Shown here one piece after another: positions 8,702 to 21,214 of a stretch of 35,190 nt of DNA (the stretch's first letter is position 1; each line of letters begins with the position of its first letter). The notes under the pieces were generated by a model that saw only the letters and a list, made by a program, of their open reading frames with translations, had not been told where the DNA came from and did no database searches. A program made the position numbers and the translations under genes. This DNA is from Verrucomicrobiia bacterium (GTDB taxonomy: Bacteria; Verrucomicrobiota; Verrucomicrobiia; Limisphaerales; JAJOIW01): positions 1-35,190 of the forward strand of contig JAUIAG010000017.1 in the NCBI GenBank assembly GCA_030425355.1. The letters run 5' to 3'.

Positions 8702-9619
8702 ATGAATACGAGTGCGAATGCAGCGACAAGCCCCGGCCCCCGGAAGGAGCCGGGAACGACACCGCGCCGCCGACTGGCCATCGCGGTTCTCTGTGCTCTG
8801 ATGGCCTTACTCGCCTGGGTGGGGTCGGTGTCGGCGCAGCGATGGAATACCCGGGACGGGGAATCCATCGAAATCAGTGATTCGCCACAGTGGCAGAATC
8901 CGCCCGCCTTCACCACCGATGTCTTCACCTTTGCCCGGGTCATCTACGACAGTGGTGCCGGTGATTTCGGGTATTTTGGCACCAAATGGAGAATTGATTA
9001 CCCGGATGCGGATCTGAACCTTGCCTACCGGCTCAGGGAGATCACATCGATGGCCGTCGATCCGCAGGGCGTCACGCTCCGGCTCACCGACGACGCCCTG
9101 CAGGATTATCCGTTTATCTACATGGTCGAGCCAGGCGATATCATGCTGAGTTCCGAGGAAACCGAAGCACTTCGCAGCTACCTTCTCAATGGCGGATTCA
9201 TGATGGTGGATGACTTCTGGGGGGACAGTGAATGGCAGCCATTCGCCCGGGCCATGGGGAAAGTCTTCCCCGACAGGCCAATCATCGACCTCGACCTCAA
9301 TCACGAAATTTTCAACACCGTCTTTCCGCTCAGTGAAACCCTCGATGAGCTGCCGCAGATTCCCAATGCCGGTCAGGGACAGGAAAGTCAGTATACCGGC
9401 ATCACATGGGAGCCGCGCAAGGGCCCGAGTGCCCGCGATGTCCATTACCGTGCAATCCTCGATGACGAGGATCGCATCATGGTCATGATCTGCCACAACA
9501 CAGACCTCGGTGACGGGTGGGAGCGCGAAGGTGAATACCAATACTTTTTTCGGGAATTCTCGGAGAAAAAGGCCTACCCTCTCGGCATCAACATCATCTT
9601 TTACGCCATGACTCACTGA
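8702..9619 (+). CDS. DUF4159 domain protein, exported
   Basis: A 305-aa protein with an N-terminal basic stretch (PRRR) and hydrophobic segment at about 24-45 ending VSA-Q, a plausible signal peptide. The rest matches the DUF4159 pattern: FTFARVIYDS near the start, WRIDYPDADLNLAYRL, LLNGGFMMVDDFWGD, the HEIFNTVF strand, and a C-terminal YPLGINIIFYAMTH. DUF4159 has a glutamine-amidotransferase-like (flavodoxin-type) fold with no known activity. It is commonly encoded with, or fused to, BatA/VWA proteins in MoxR operons, as here. The MoxR gene follows after 43 bp. Confidence 0.9.
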   Translation: MNTSANAATSPGPRKEPGTTPRRRLAIAVLCALMALLAWVGSVSAQRWNTRDGESIEISDSPQWQNPPAFTTDVFTFARVIYDSGAGDFGYFGTKWRIDYPDADLNLAYRLREITSMAVDPQGVTLRLTDDALQDYPFIYMVEPGDIMLSSEETEALRSYLLNGGFMMVDDFWGDSEWQPFARAMGKVFPDRPIIDLDLNHEIFNTVFPLSETLDELPQIPNAGQGQESQYTGITWEPRKGPSARDVHYRAILDDEDRIMVMICHNTDLGDGWEREGEYQYFFREFSEKKAYPLGINIIFYAMTH

Positions 9620-9662
9620 CCCGATTCACTGGCACAGCATAGACAACCCAACTCAGAAACCT

Positions 9663-10652
<990 letters not shown>

Positions 10653-10698
10653 TTCAGCCGATGCCGATGACCTCTGATTTCTCTGACTGACTCGTTCC

Positions 10699-11679
10699 AT
10701 GGTTCAGAACGGTAACCACGAAAGCCGCTGGCTCGACCCCTCGGCACTCATGAAGCTCAAATCGCTTGAGCTTCAAATCAAGGTCGTCGTCGAAGGATTT
10801 CTTCTCGGTCTCCACCGCAGTCCCTACCACGGCTTCTCGGCCGAGTTCACCGAGTACCGCCCCTACGTTGCCGGAGAGGACACCCGCTATCTGGACTGGA
10901 AGCTCTACGCGCGATCCGACCGCAACTACATCAAGAAGTTCCGCGAGGAAACGAACGTCCGGACTTATCTTCTTCTCGACCAGAGCCGGTCCATGGCTTT
11001 CTCCTCGGGAGAATACAACAAACTGGATTACGCGCGGGTGCTTCTGGGGTCGGTTGGATATTTTTTCCTGCGCCAGCGTGATGCCGTGGGGGCCTGCCGT
11101 TTCGATGACACGGTCCATGATTTCCTCCCGCCGCGGGTCCGCACCGGTCATCTCAGGCATTTTCTTCGCGTTCTGCACGGGGCTGAACCCGGGCATTCCA
11201 CCGATCTGGGCGGGTCCGTCGCGAAGATTGGCCGTCTCATAGCCAACCGCAGTCTTGTCATCCTCGCCTCGGATTTTCTCGGGAACCTCGACAGCCTCGA
11301 GAAGGAAATTGGGATTCTCAGAGCGCGCGGCAATGACCTGATCATGGTGCAGGTCCTCGATCCGGCCGAAATCGAATGGCGCGGCGACAGGAACCTCCTG
11401 GTGCGCGACATGGAAACAGGCAGGGAAATTTTCGTCCAGGGCGGCCAGGCCGCCGAACGCTACAGGCGGCGTTTCGCCGATCATCAGGCGAAACTTTCCC
11501 GTATCTGCAACACCGGTGGAGTCCGGCTGTGTCATGTCAGCACATCCCAGCCTGTCGACCAGTTTGCCTACCATCTGATCAAGTCTGCGGCTCCCGGCTG
11601 GCTGGCTGGTGAACCGGCCGGTCTCGCCCGGGCCACTGCAGGCTCCGTGGTTGAATCTTCATCCGGAGGTGACAAGTGA
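10699..11679 (+). CDS. DUF58 protein with a VWA-like domain
   Basis: A 326-aa cytoplasmic protein. It has the DUF58 signature GLHRSPYHGFSAEFTEYRPY, followed by EDTRYLDWKLYARSDR and a VWA-like fold with MIDAS residues D94-Q-S96-R-S98. No transmembrane helix is apparent. DUF58 proteins are encoded beside MoxR ATPases and are thought to be scaffolds or substrates. The C-terminal tail carries an RBS for the next gene: GGAGGTG lies just before the overlapping GTG start. It follows moxR by 46 bp, so the same transcript is likely. Confidence 0.95.
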   Translation: MVQNGNHESRWLDPSALMKLKSLELQIKVVVEGFLLGLHRSPYHGFSAEFTEYRPYVAGEDTRYLDWKLYARSDRNYIKKFREETNVRTYLLLDQSRSMAFSSGEYNKLDYARVLLGSVGYFFLRQRDAVGACRFDDTVHDFLPPRVRTGHLRHFLRVLHGAEPGHSTDLGGSVAKIGRLIANRSLVILASDFLGNLDSLEKEIGILRARGNDLIMVQVLDPAEIEWRGDRNLLVRDMETGREIFVQGGQAAERYRRRFADHQAKLSRICNTGGVRLCHVSTSQPVDQFAYHLIKSAAPGWLAGEPAGLARATAGSVVESSSGGDK

Positions 11680-13889
11680 GCTTCCTGGCGCCCCTGTTCA
11701 TGCTCGGCGGTCTCGCGATTGCCGGCCCCATTCTCTTTCACCTCATCCGCCGGTCTCCCGAGAAACGCCAGGATTTCAGCAGCCTCATGTTCCTCGAACC
11801 GGATCCGCCCGTTTTCAGCAAGCGGAGCCGGATCAGTCACTGGCTGCTTCTCCTGCTTCGCTGTCTGGTCATTCTGCTTCTCAGTCTCGCCTTCGCCCGG
11901 CCCTTTCTCAGAACCGATGACCGGGTGGTTGCTCCCGGTGGACTGGTGACTCACTGGATGATTGTCGTCGACCGCAGTGCCAGCATGAATCGGGACGGCG
12001 TGGATGATGCCGTCGCCCGGTCACTCCGCGAGGCCCTCGACGGATCCAGACCCGGTGACCTCGCTCTCCTCGCCGCCTTCGACGGGGATTTCGAGATTCT
12101 GGCGGACTGGCAGCCTGTGGAGTCATCCACAACCACATCCGCTTTCGACGCGCTGATCCGTCAGACACCTGCGGGATTCGGCAGCACACGCCTCGGACCG
12201 TCCCTCGTCCAGGCGGCTCAGATCATGGACGACCGCATGGCCGAAACCGGCAGCCGCGGCAGTCAGGTGGCCGGGCACATCGTCCTCATCAGTGATTTTC
12301 AAAAGGGCGCCCAGCTTGATTCTGTCCAGGGCTTCGAATGGAATGAGCTGGTCGATGTGGCCCTTGTTTCTGTCGGCTCAGAGGCACCGCCCAATGCCGG
12401 ACTGGCACTTCTGGAGTCGGACCGCCCTGGATTTCTCCGCGTCCAGGTCTCCAATGATGCGGAGAATCTGAATGAAAGCTTTCAGGTGGTCATGACCGGG
12501 CAGACATCCGGAAATGTTGAACCGCAGACCGGTGAGGAATCCGATGCCGGGGCCGCGCCGAATGAGAAAAGCTACCCGGTGCGGGTCCCAGCCGGCAGCA
12601 GCCGCGTCATCAGCATCCCCATGGATTCCACTGACTGGGCCAACGGACAGCTCGAACTGCGGGGAGAGGATTCCAGTAATTTTGACAATACTGTCTACTG
12701 GGCCGGCTCCCGAGTCGGGAACTTCAATATCAGGACTTTCGGACTGGGGGATGAGAATGCCAGCGGGACCATGGCTTTTTTTCTGCAGAGGGCCTTTGGT
12801 GCGGATGAGTCCATGCCGGTTGACATCACCCCTCTGGACTCCATCAGTGACCTTGTCGCCGGGGCTCAGTATTTTCTGATTGGCGCAGGACTTCAGGACC
12901 TGCCGGATCTCGACGACCTCCGCCAGCGCCTCGAACAGGGCGTCGATTTTCTCTGGCTTCCACGGTCTCCACAGGAATTCAATGCCGTCCGCACAGCGCT
13001 TGCTCTCGGCACCGGTGTCGAACCGGATCAGGAAAATGATGGAGATGGGACTGCGACAGCCACTGCCACTGTTCCGGTCATGACAAGTCCGGTGACTGTG
13101 GAGAATTCCCGGTCCATGGTGCTGCTCGAGGAGATCGACTGGACCCACCCTGTCTTTCAGCCCTTCCGCGATCCGCAGTTCAGCAATTTCTCCAAAGTCG
13201 GCTTTTACCGATACCTCAAACTGCCGGCTTCGTGGGTTGAACCGGCGGGAGGCCGCGTCGTCGCCAGCCTCGAAGGGGACAGTCCGTGGCTGGTGGAGTT
13301 TGTCGTGGGTGACGGCCGACTCTGGATCATGACTTCAGGATGGGAAAGCGGCGAAAGTGTCCTCGCCCGAAGCTCCAAATTCCTTCCTGTTCTCCTTTCC
13401 CTGGCTCAGTCCACCGGCGCCTGGCGTTCCGGATCCAGCCAGTACAGCATCGGTGATGCCTGGAAGCCCTTTGAATCCGATGTCGCTTTGAGGACACCCG
13501 ACGGCCGTTCGATTGAAGTGGCTGCGGGGGAATCATTCCCCGGCCTCGAAATTCCCGGCCTTGTGACCGTAGCGGGCCCGCGCGGGGAGTATGCCATACC
13601 GGTGAACCTGGATCCCCGTGAATCTCTCTGCTCACCGTCCGCAGTTGCGCAGCTGGAAACCCTTGGCGTTCCGCTCAACCCGGTTGATGTGGAGGAGCGT
13701 GATTCCGAGCAGGCCCGTGCCGCAGCCGAGCTCGCGGCAACCAAGAAGGACACAGAAGTCGAATCCGCACAGAAAAACTGGAAGTGGGTGGTGGCCATTG
13801 TGGCTGCGATCCTCATCCTTGAGACATGGCTCGCCGGATGGACCTCCCGCCGGCAGGCCGCCATTCCCGCAGGAGAATCCACAGTATGA
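11676..13889 (+). CDS. BatA/VWA membrane protein
   Basis: A 737-aa protein. The N-terminus is a BatA-type (aerotolerance) region with a membrane segment at about 3-23, the HLIRRSPEKRQDFSSLMFL motif and a second membrane segment at about 50-70. A VWA domain follows with MIDAS D99-R-S101-A-S103. After a beta-rich region and a flavodoxin-like section with WIMTSGW, a last transmembrane helix lies near the C-terminus (WVVAIVAAILILETWLAGW). The domain should therefore face the periplasm. Translation starts at GTG overlapping the previous stop (GTGA), with a strong GGAGGTG; this indicates translational coupling. Such proteins are thought to assemble with MoxR and DUF58 proteins in envelope stress or metal-dependent protein maturation. 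Confidence 0.9.
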   Translation: MSFLAPLFMLGGLAIAGPILFHLIRRSPEKRQDFSSLMFLEPDPPVFSKRSRISHWLLLLLRCLVILLLSLAFARPFLRTDDRVVAPGGLVTHWMIVVDRSASMNRDGVDDAVARSLREALDGSRPGDLALLAAFDGDFEILADWQPVESSTTTSAFDALIRQTPAGFGSTRLGPSLVQAAQIMDDRMAETGSRGSQVAGHIVLISDFQKGAQLDSVQGFEWNELVDVALVSVGSEAPPNAGLALLESDRPGFLRVQVSNDAENLNESFQVVMTGQTSGNVEPQTGEESDAGAAPNEKSYPVRVPAGSSRVISIPMDSTDWANGQLELRGEDSSNFDNTVYWAGSRVGNFNIRTFGLGDENASGTMAFFLQRAFGADESMPVDITPLDSISDLVAGAQYFLIGAGLQDLPDLDDLRQRLEQGVDFLWLPRSPQEFNAVRTALALGTGVEPDQENDGDGTATATATVPVMTSPVTVENSRSMVLLEEIDWTHPVFQPFRDPQFSNFSKVGFYRYLKLPASWVEPAGGRVVASLEGDSPWLVEFVVGDGRLWIMTSGWESGESVLARSSKFLPVLLSLAQSTGAWRSGSSQYSIGDAWKPFESDVALRTPDGRSIEVAAGESFPGLEIPGLVTVAGPRGEYAIPVNLDPRESLCSPSAVAQLETLGVPLNPVDVEERDSEQARAAAELAATKKDTEVESAQKNWKWVVAIVAAILILETWLAGWTSRRQAAIPAGESTV

Positions 13890-16800
13890 CTGAAGAAAGC
13901 CACTCATCGCCTTCCGTGCACATCCGCCGCCGACTCGTCGCCGGTGAAATCAGGGATGCCGTAAGACTCCGCGGATGGATCGGGCTCTCGATCATTTGGG
14001 CAGCCGGTATCATCCTCATGCAGTTTTTCCCCTCCACGTGGGTGTGGGGCGGGGCCGCCTTCGTCGCGCTGGTCTTCTGGTTTGCCAACCGCAGCTGGGA
14101 ACCGGATGCCGCTCAAATCTGCCGTGGACTCGAAAAGCGGAATCCGGAAATTGAAGATGTCCTCAGCGCTCTCGCCGAGCTGGATGAATCCGACACCGGT
14201 ATCCGCGGTGTCATACGGGAAAGGCTCGAGCAGTCCGTCATCCATGCCCGGAGCCGTGCCTCATGGAAGCCCCTGATCGGCCGCGAGGATCTGGCTCTCG
14301 CCGGTGTTGTCCAGACCGCCTTTCTGCTGGGCCTTCTGTTTCCGCTGTGGAAAACAGTCGTGTGGGACACACCTCGCCCCCAGCTGGTGAAGGTCTTCGA
14401 GTCCTATGGCATCCGGGTCAGCCCCGGGAATGCCGAGGTGGAGAAGGGCACCAGTGTCCCGGTGATTGCCCGCTTCAAGGACGACGCCGTTCCCGACCGC
14501 GCATGGCTTGAGGTTGTCGATATTGCCGGACAGACAAACCGTCTCGAACTCGCCAAGAACCTGAATGACCCGGTCTTCGGAACAAACATCCCTGATATCC
14601 AGAACGACAGCTCCTACAGGGTCATTTACGATGGACGGTCGCAGGGGCCATACCGTCTCACCGTGTTTGAGTTCCCGCTGCTGGTGCGGGCCGATGCCAG
14701 ACTTTCCTTCCCGGATCACATGGACATGGAGGACAAGCTGATCTCCGACACTCTGAATGTCACCGCCATGGAGGGAACGGCTCTGCGCTATGAATTCTAC
14801 GCCAACAAGCCGCTTGAATCAGCCATGCTGGTCGAGCAGCCGCGCGGGCGGGATGACCAGCGTGCCGAGGATGAAAGACTGAAGATCGCCCTCCTCAAAT
14901 CCCCTGACAACCCGCTGCTGTGGACATGGGAGACCGAACTGCAGGATTCAGCAAAATACCGTCTTGTGCTGGAGGACGACAAAGGACGACGCAACAAGCT
15001 TTATACCAACATCCGCATCGAAGTCATCCGCAATGAGAAACCGAAGTTCCGCTGGACAAGACCCGGCAATGATATTGAAGTGACCCCGATTGAGGAGCTT
15101 TCACTCGCGGCCACGGTCGAGGATGACATGGGCCTGACCGGTCACGGCCTCATCATCGAAAAACCGGGAGCAGACCCACGGGAATTAACTTTCTCCGCGG
15201 ATGGGAAAATAATCGGACCCGGCGACAATGGGGATCAGCCCGCAGCCGGGGCACCCGCCACAACTTATGCCGGTGCTTCCTTAGAACATGTATTGAACAT
15301 GGAGGCAGAGGAGGTTGAGAGCGGCGACATGCTGGTCCTTGCGGCCTGGGCGGATGACCTTGACGCCAGCGGACAGAAACGTCGCTCCTACAGTGATCTC
15401 TTCTTCATCACTGTCCGCGAGTTCGAGGAGATTTTCCGGCAGGGGCAGAATCAGCAGCAGAACCAGCAACAGCAGCAGCAACAGAGTGGCCAGCAGTCCG
15501 GCGGACCCGGCGGGGAAATTCTCGAAATTCAGAAAAACGTCATCACCGCGACCTGGAATACCTTCAAGGGAGGGCGGGACGGCGACATAGCCACCGAGGC
15601 GGCCGTCATTCGGGAGTCCCAGCAACAGGCGCTTCAGATGTTCCAGATGCAGCTGGCGGAGATGAACCCCACCGAGGACGACGTCCCGGTGATTGAGAAT
15701 ATCTCCAGTGCCATGGAAACAGCGATTGAAAGCCTCAGGAAGGCCGAGACAAGCCAGAGTCTGGCGGATCTCCGCTCAGCCATCCCTTCGGAGAACAGCG
15801 CGCTTCAGGGCCTCAACCGCTTCTTTGACACCAATGAAAGCGAAGTCTCCCAGTCGCAGTCCAACAGTGGTGGCGGTGGCCAGTCCAGCCGGTCACAGGC
15901 CCAGCTCAACCAGATGAACATGCGGGAGAACGAGAATAATTACCAGACCCAGAGCCAGGCGCAGGCCGCTGCCACTCCGGAGCAGGAGGCCCGCCTTGAC
16001 GTGTTGGACAAGCTCCGCGATCTGGCCCAGCGACAGCTCGATCTCAATGAACGCCTGCAGGAACTCGAGGCGGCCCTGCGCGAGGCGTCCACCGAGGAGG
16101 AGAAGGAAAAGATTCGCCGCGAACTCCAGAAGCTTCAGGAAGAACAGCGCGAGCTGATGCGCGGTCTCGATGAGGCGGAGCAGCGCATGGCTGAAGCCCC
16201 CACCCGCGAGATGCAGGAAACCCGGCGACAGCTTGATCAGGCCCGCCAGTCCATGGAACAGATTCAGGAGGCGATTAACGAAGGCCAGCTGACTCAGGCG
16301 AGAAATGAAGGCACACGCGCCGAACAGACCATCGACGAGCTTCGGCGCGATTTCCGGGAGCGGTCCGCCAGTGAGTTCACCGATGAAATCCGCGACCTGG
16401 CCAACCGCACCCGCGAACTCGACCAGCGCCAGCAGCAGATCAATGACCAGATCAAGGAACTGGAGCAGTCAACATCCGGATCCCTCTCAGGCAGTCAGGA
16501 GGAACAGCAGCTCGCCGAGTCAATGAACCAGCAGACTGAGTCACTGGAACAGATCCTCGAGCAGATGCAGCGCATATCCGAGGAATCCGAGTCTGTCGAG
16601 CCGCTGCTTTCCGAAGCGCTTTACGACACCCTGCGCAAGGTCAGTCAGGACCAGCTTTCAGAGGCAATGGAGTCCGCCCGCGATCTGGTTGAGCGCGGAC
16701 TTCTCACCATGGCCGATGATTTCAATGACATGACTGAAGAAGGGATGTCCAATCTTGTTTCGGGTGTCCAGGAAGCCGTCGAGAAAGTACTCGGCGACGA

Positions 16801-17713
16801 AAGTGCCGCTCTCGAGACGGCCAGCCGTCAGCTGGAGAGACTTCGCGAAGACCTGGAGTCCGAAGTGCGTCAGCTGGCTTCCAATCAGCAGGAGGGTGGA
16901 GATGAGTCGCAGCCCGGTACCAGCCGCCAGGGAGGTGAAGCCCAGGATTCCCCTCAGGGCCAGCAGCCAGGATCCGGAAATCCCCGAGATGAAAATCAGC
17001 AGACAGCGGATGGCCGGGGCCAAAGTCAGGAACCTGGTGAGGGCCAGGGCCAGGGCAGGCCCGATGACTCCGAATCCGATCAGCAGATGGCCGGCGGCCA
17101 GGGGCAGGCTCAACAGCCGCAGGACGGACAGCAGGGCGGCGGTCAGGGACAGCAGTCCAGGCAGCCCGGACAGAATCAGGATGCTGAGAGCCAGCGGCGC
17201 ATGGCCGGCGGGCAGTCCCCCGGACAGAATCAGAATCCACAGGATGAAAATCCCCGCAGCCAGCCAGGTGGCGGCGGCGGCGGCGATCAGCCATTTTTCC
17301 TTTCCGAGGAGTTCCTGAATGGCGGTGGAGGCATGGATTCCCCGCGCACCACCGGCCCCCTGACCGGCGAGCTTTTTCAGCAATGGTCCCGAAGCCTCGA
17401 GGAAGTCGAGGACATGGTCTTTGATGAGGAGCTGAGCAACCGTGCCGCGCAGATCAATGAGCGGGCCCGACAGATCCGTCGCGAATTCAAGCGCAATGGC
17501 AAGGAACCGCAGTGGGACCTGGTCAGACTGGATGTACTCGAGCCAATGGTTGAACTCAAGCAGCTGGTGGACGAAGCTCTTGCCCTTCGCCGCAGCGAGG
17601 AAACCGAGCTGGTCCCCGTCGACCGCGATCCGGTTCCCACGGAATTTTCCCGCTGGGTGGACAGATACTATCAGCGGCTGAGTGAAGTGCGTCAGGCCAC
17701 GGAAAATGACTGA
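13886..17713 (+). CDS. Giant DUF4175-like membrane protein with Gln-rich coiled coil
   Basis: A 1275-aa protein. ATG 13886 overlaps the previous stop (ATGA) and has AGGAG 11 nt upstream; the open frame upstream to 13826 is a shadow of the BatA gene. Three transmembrane segments lie at about 31-48, 51-67 and 136-156, as in DUF4175 proteins. Beta-rich, probably periplasmic sections cover about 165-510. A Gln run follows at 519-540, a helical and coiled-coil region at about 540-1000 with a highly charged core (EEEKEKIRRELQKLQEEQRE), a Gly/Gln/Pro/Asp low-complexity linker at about 1000-1135, and a folded-looking C-terminal helical domain at about 1150-1275. It is the last gene of the MoxR block and may be a large envelope scaffold. 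The biochemical role is unknown. Confidence 0.85.
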   Translation: MTEESHSSPSVHIRRRLVAGEIRDAVRLRGWIGLSIIWAAGIILMQFFPSTWVWGGAAFVALVFWFANRSWEPDAAQICRGLEKRNPEIEDVLSALAELDESDTGIRGVIRERLEQSVIHARSRASWKPLIGREDLALAGVVQTAFLLGLLFPLWKTVVWDTPRPQLVKVFESYGIRVSPGNAEVEKGTSVPVIARFKDDAVPDRAWLEVVDIAGQTNRLELAKNLNDPVFGTNIPDIQNDSSYRVIYDGRSQGPYRLTVFEFPLLVRADARLSFPDHMDMEDKLISDTLNVTAMEGTALRYEFYANKPLESAMLVEQPRGRDDQRAEDERLKIALLKSPDNPLLWTWETELQDSAKYRLVLEDDKGRRNKLYTNIRIEVIRNEKPKFRWTRPGNDIEVTPIEELSLAATVEDDMGLTGHGLIIEKPGADPRELTFSADGKIIGPGDNGDQPAAGAPATTYAGASLEHVLNMEAEEVESGDMLVLAAWADDLDASGQKRRSYSDLFFITVREFEEIFRQGQNQQQNQQQQQQQSGQQSGGPGGEILEIQKNVITATWNTFKGGRDGDIATEAAVIRESQQQALQMFQMQLAEMNPTEDDVPVIENISSAMETAIESLRKAETSQSLADLRSAIPSENSALQGLNRFFDTNESEVSQSQSNSGGGGQSSRSQAQLNQMNMRENENNYQTQSQAQAAATPEQEARLDVLDKLRDLAQRQLDLNERLQELEAALREASTEEEKEKIRRELQKLQEEQRELMRGLDEAEQRMAEAPTREMQETRRQLDQARQSMEQIQEAINEGQLTQARNEGTRAEQTIDELRRDFRERSASEFTDEIRDLANRTRELDQRQQQINDQIKELEQSTSGSLSGSQEEQQLAESMNQQTESLEQILEQMQRISEESESVEPLLSEALYDTLRKVSQDQLSEAMESARDLVERGLLTMADDFNDMTEEGMSNLVSGVQEAVEKVLGDESAALETASRQLERLREDLESEVRQLASNQQEGGDESQPGTSRQGGEAQDSPQGQQPGSGNPRDENQQTADGRGQSQEPGEGQGQGRPDDSESDQQMAGGQGQAQQPQDGQQGGGQGQQSRQPGQNQDAESQRRMAGGQSPGQNQNPQDENPRSQPGGGGGGDQPFFLSEEFLNGGGGMDSPRTTGPLTGELFQQWSRSLEEVEDMVFDEELSNRAAQINERARQIRREFKRNGKEPQWDLVRLDVLEPMVELKQLVDEALALRRSEETELVPVDRDPVPTEFSRWVDRYYQRLSEVRQATEND

Positions 17714-17726
17714 TCCCGGTATGGTC

Positions 17727-17743
17727 CGGAACCACGGGTTCCG
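17727..17743 (+). terminator. Small hairpin after the DUF4175-like gene
   Basis: CGGAACC-ACG-GGTTCCG is a perfect 7-bp stem with a 3-nt loop, 14 nt after the stop codon. No U-tract follows, so termination is uncertain. It lies between the MoxR block and carB. Confidence 0.4.
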
Positions 17744-17852
17744 TCGCAGGCGTTGAATTTTTGGATGAGCGTTTCGGTTCCTGCTTGATCGGGATCTTGT
17801 CTTGGGCTTTGATGGAAAGTCATGCGGTTTGCGCCCCTGACAGGTCGCCGCA

Positions 17853-19676
<1,824 letters not shown>

Positions 19677-19910
19677 CAGATCACAGATCTCTCATTCTTC
19701 CAGGTCGCGAAGTGCCTGCCAGCTGCTCCGGCGCGCTGTGCGGGTATTCAGCACAATTGACAATGCCCGGAGAACACCAGTCGCTCCCGGCGTTCTGCCC
19801 TGACCCGGCTCCCGGATTGGATGGTGGCAGCCTGGTTTCCTTCGGGGCGGGCGGGGTGTTTCCGCGATCCTTATGGCCGGCGCCCCCGAATCTGCAGTCC
19901 CCGGCATGAA

Positions 19911-21146
19911 ATGAACTATTTCAAATTCTTCAAACAGTTTCCGGCCTACCTTCTGTTCGGCCTCACGGTGAAGTTCTTCTCCAGCCCCGGACAGACATTT
20001 TTCCTGTCGATGTATTCCGGGCATTTCAAGGATTCGCTGGGGATGGGGGACTCCTTCTACAATATCTTCTATGCTTCAGCGACCCTGCTCAGCGCCGTGA
20101 CCATCAATTTTGCCGGCCCACTGCTGGATCGCTGCAGTTCACTGCGCGGTGTCCGCATAGTCGGCGGATGCCTGGCTCTCGCCACTTTCCTGATGTGTTT
20201 CACCTACTGGACACCTCTCTGGTGTCTCACCCTTTTTCTGGTGCGCTTCCTCGGGCAGGGAATGATGGGTCTCTCCGCCCAGACTGCCATGGTCCGATGG
20301 TTTCACAGCCACCGCGGTAAGGCACTGGGCCTCACCTCAATCGGATTCTCCCTCGGGGAGATCATTTTCCCCGTCGTCATGCCCTTGCTGATTCAGGCCG
20401 GAGGATGGCGGCTTTCGTGGGTTGCCGTATCGCTTCTGGTCCTGATTGTGGTGGTCGTCCTTCCACCGTTCTTCATCCCTGCGCAGGACAGGGTGATGGA
20501 CAGGGGTGAAGCGGAAAAGGAGGACAGCGAGCATCCTGCTGACAGGCCGGATCAGCCGGCATGGACCCGCGGAATGGTTTTCAGCGATCCAAGGTTTTAT
20601 CTCCTGATGCCGTCCATGATGATTCTTCCCATGGTCGCCACAGGCGTGATCCTCAATCAGGACGGCATCGCCGCGTGGAGGGGATGGGACCTCGGACTGA
20701 TGGTGCGGTCCTTCATCGGCTTTGGCGCCGGCAGACTCCTTTTCTCCCTCACCGCCGGACCGCTGGTGGACAGGTATTCAGCCGTGCGCATGTATTCCAT
20801 CTTCCTGCTCCCGGTGATGGTGGCGATAGGACTCCCTCTCATCCATGATGGAACATGGGTGCCTTTCATGAGCTATCTCCTTCTCGGCCTCGGCCAGGGA
20901 CTCGCCGGCGTCACAGGCGCCGCCCTGTGGCCGGAAATCTACGGCACCCGACACATCGCCTCCATCAAGAGTTTCGCCAATACCTTCGCCATCTTCTCCA
21001 CCGCACTCGGGCCCGGCATCATCAGCCTCGTCCTCCACTTCGGTGCCGGATTTGCCCATGTCCTCGCCTGTTTTCTGGCTCTCACCGTCGCGGCATTTGT
21101 CCTCGGTCTCATCGGAATTTCAATCCACCGCCGCAAATCGACCTGA
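19911..21146 (+). CDS. Major facilitator superfamily transporter
   Basis: A 411-aa protein with about 12 hydrophobic segments and the two-lobed major facilitator layout. A basic/acidic cytoplasmic loop at about 190-225 (AQDRVMDRGEAEKEDSEHP) separates the halves. A motif-A-like GPLLDRCSSLRG lies at 69-80, and the matching GPLVDRYSAVRMY occurs in the second half. ATG 19911 was chosen; upstream in-frame sequence to 19821 is charged and unlike a transporter N-terminus. Substrate cannot be inferred; the overall pattern is closest by eye to oxalate/formate-antiporter-like or monocarboxylate-type members. The upstream gap (19677-19910) shows no clear promoter or RNA element. Confidence 0.85.
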   Translation: MNYFKFFKQFPAYLLFGLTVKFFSSPGQTFFLSMYSGHFKDSLGMGDSFYNIFYASATLLSAVTINFAGPLLDRCSSLRGVRIVGGCLALATFLMCFTYWTPLWCLTLFLVRFLGQGMMGLSAQTAMVRWFHSHRGKALGLTSIGFSLGEIIFPVVMPLLIQAGGWRLSWVAVSLLVLIVVVVLPPFFIPAQDRVMDRGEAEKEDSEHPADRPDQPAWTRGMVFSDPRFYLLMPSMMILPMVATGVILNQDGIAAWRGWDLGLMVRSFIGFGAGRLLFSLTAGPLVDRYSAVRMYSIFLLPVMVAIGLPLIHDGTWVPFMSYLLLGLGQGLAGVTGAALWPEIYGTRHIASIKSFANTFAIFSTALGPGIISLVLHFGAGFAHVLACFLALTVAAFVLGLIGISIHRRKST

Positions 21147-21214
21147 GCGATCCTTTATTTTTTCCCGATTATTCCGACCTTACTTCTCAGGAACAAACAG
21201 AAACAAAGCCGTTC

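Noticed and set aside
10654..11574. 306-codon minus-strand open frame
   Set aside because: Antisense shadow of the DUF58 gene, which has clear family motifs on the plus strand.
17714..17852. Possible frameshifted CarB N-terminal half upstream of the carB half gene
   Set aside because: No frame in this 139-bp gap or in the end of the preceding gene shows CarB motifs, so the split is not a simple frameshift in this window.
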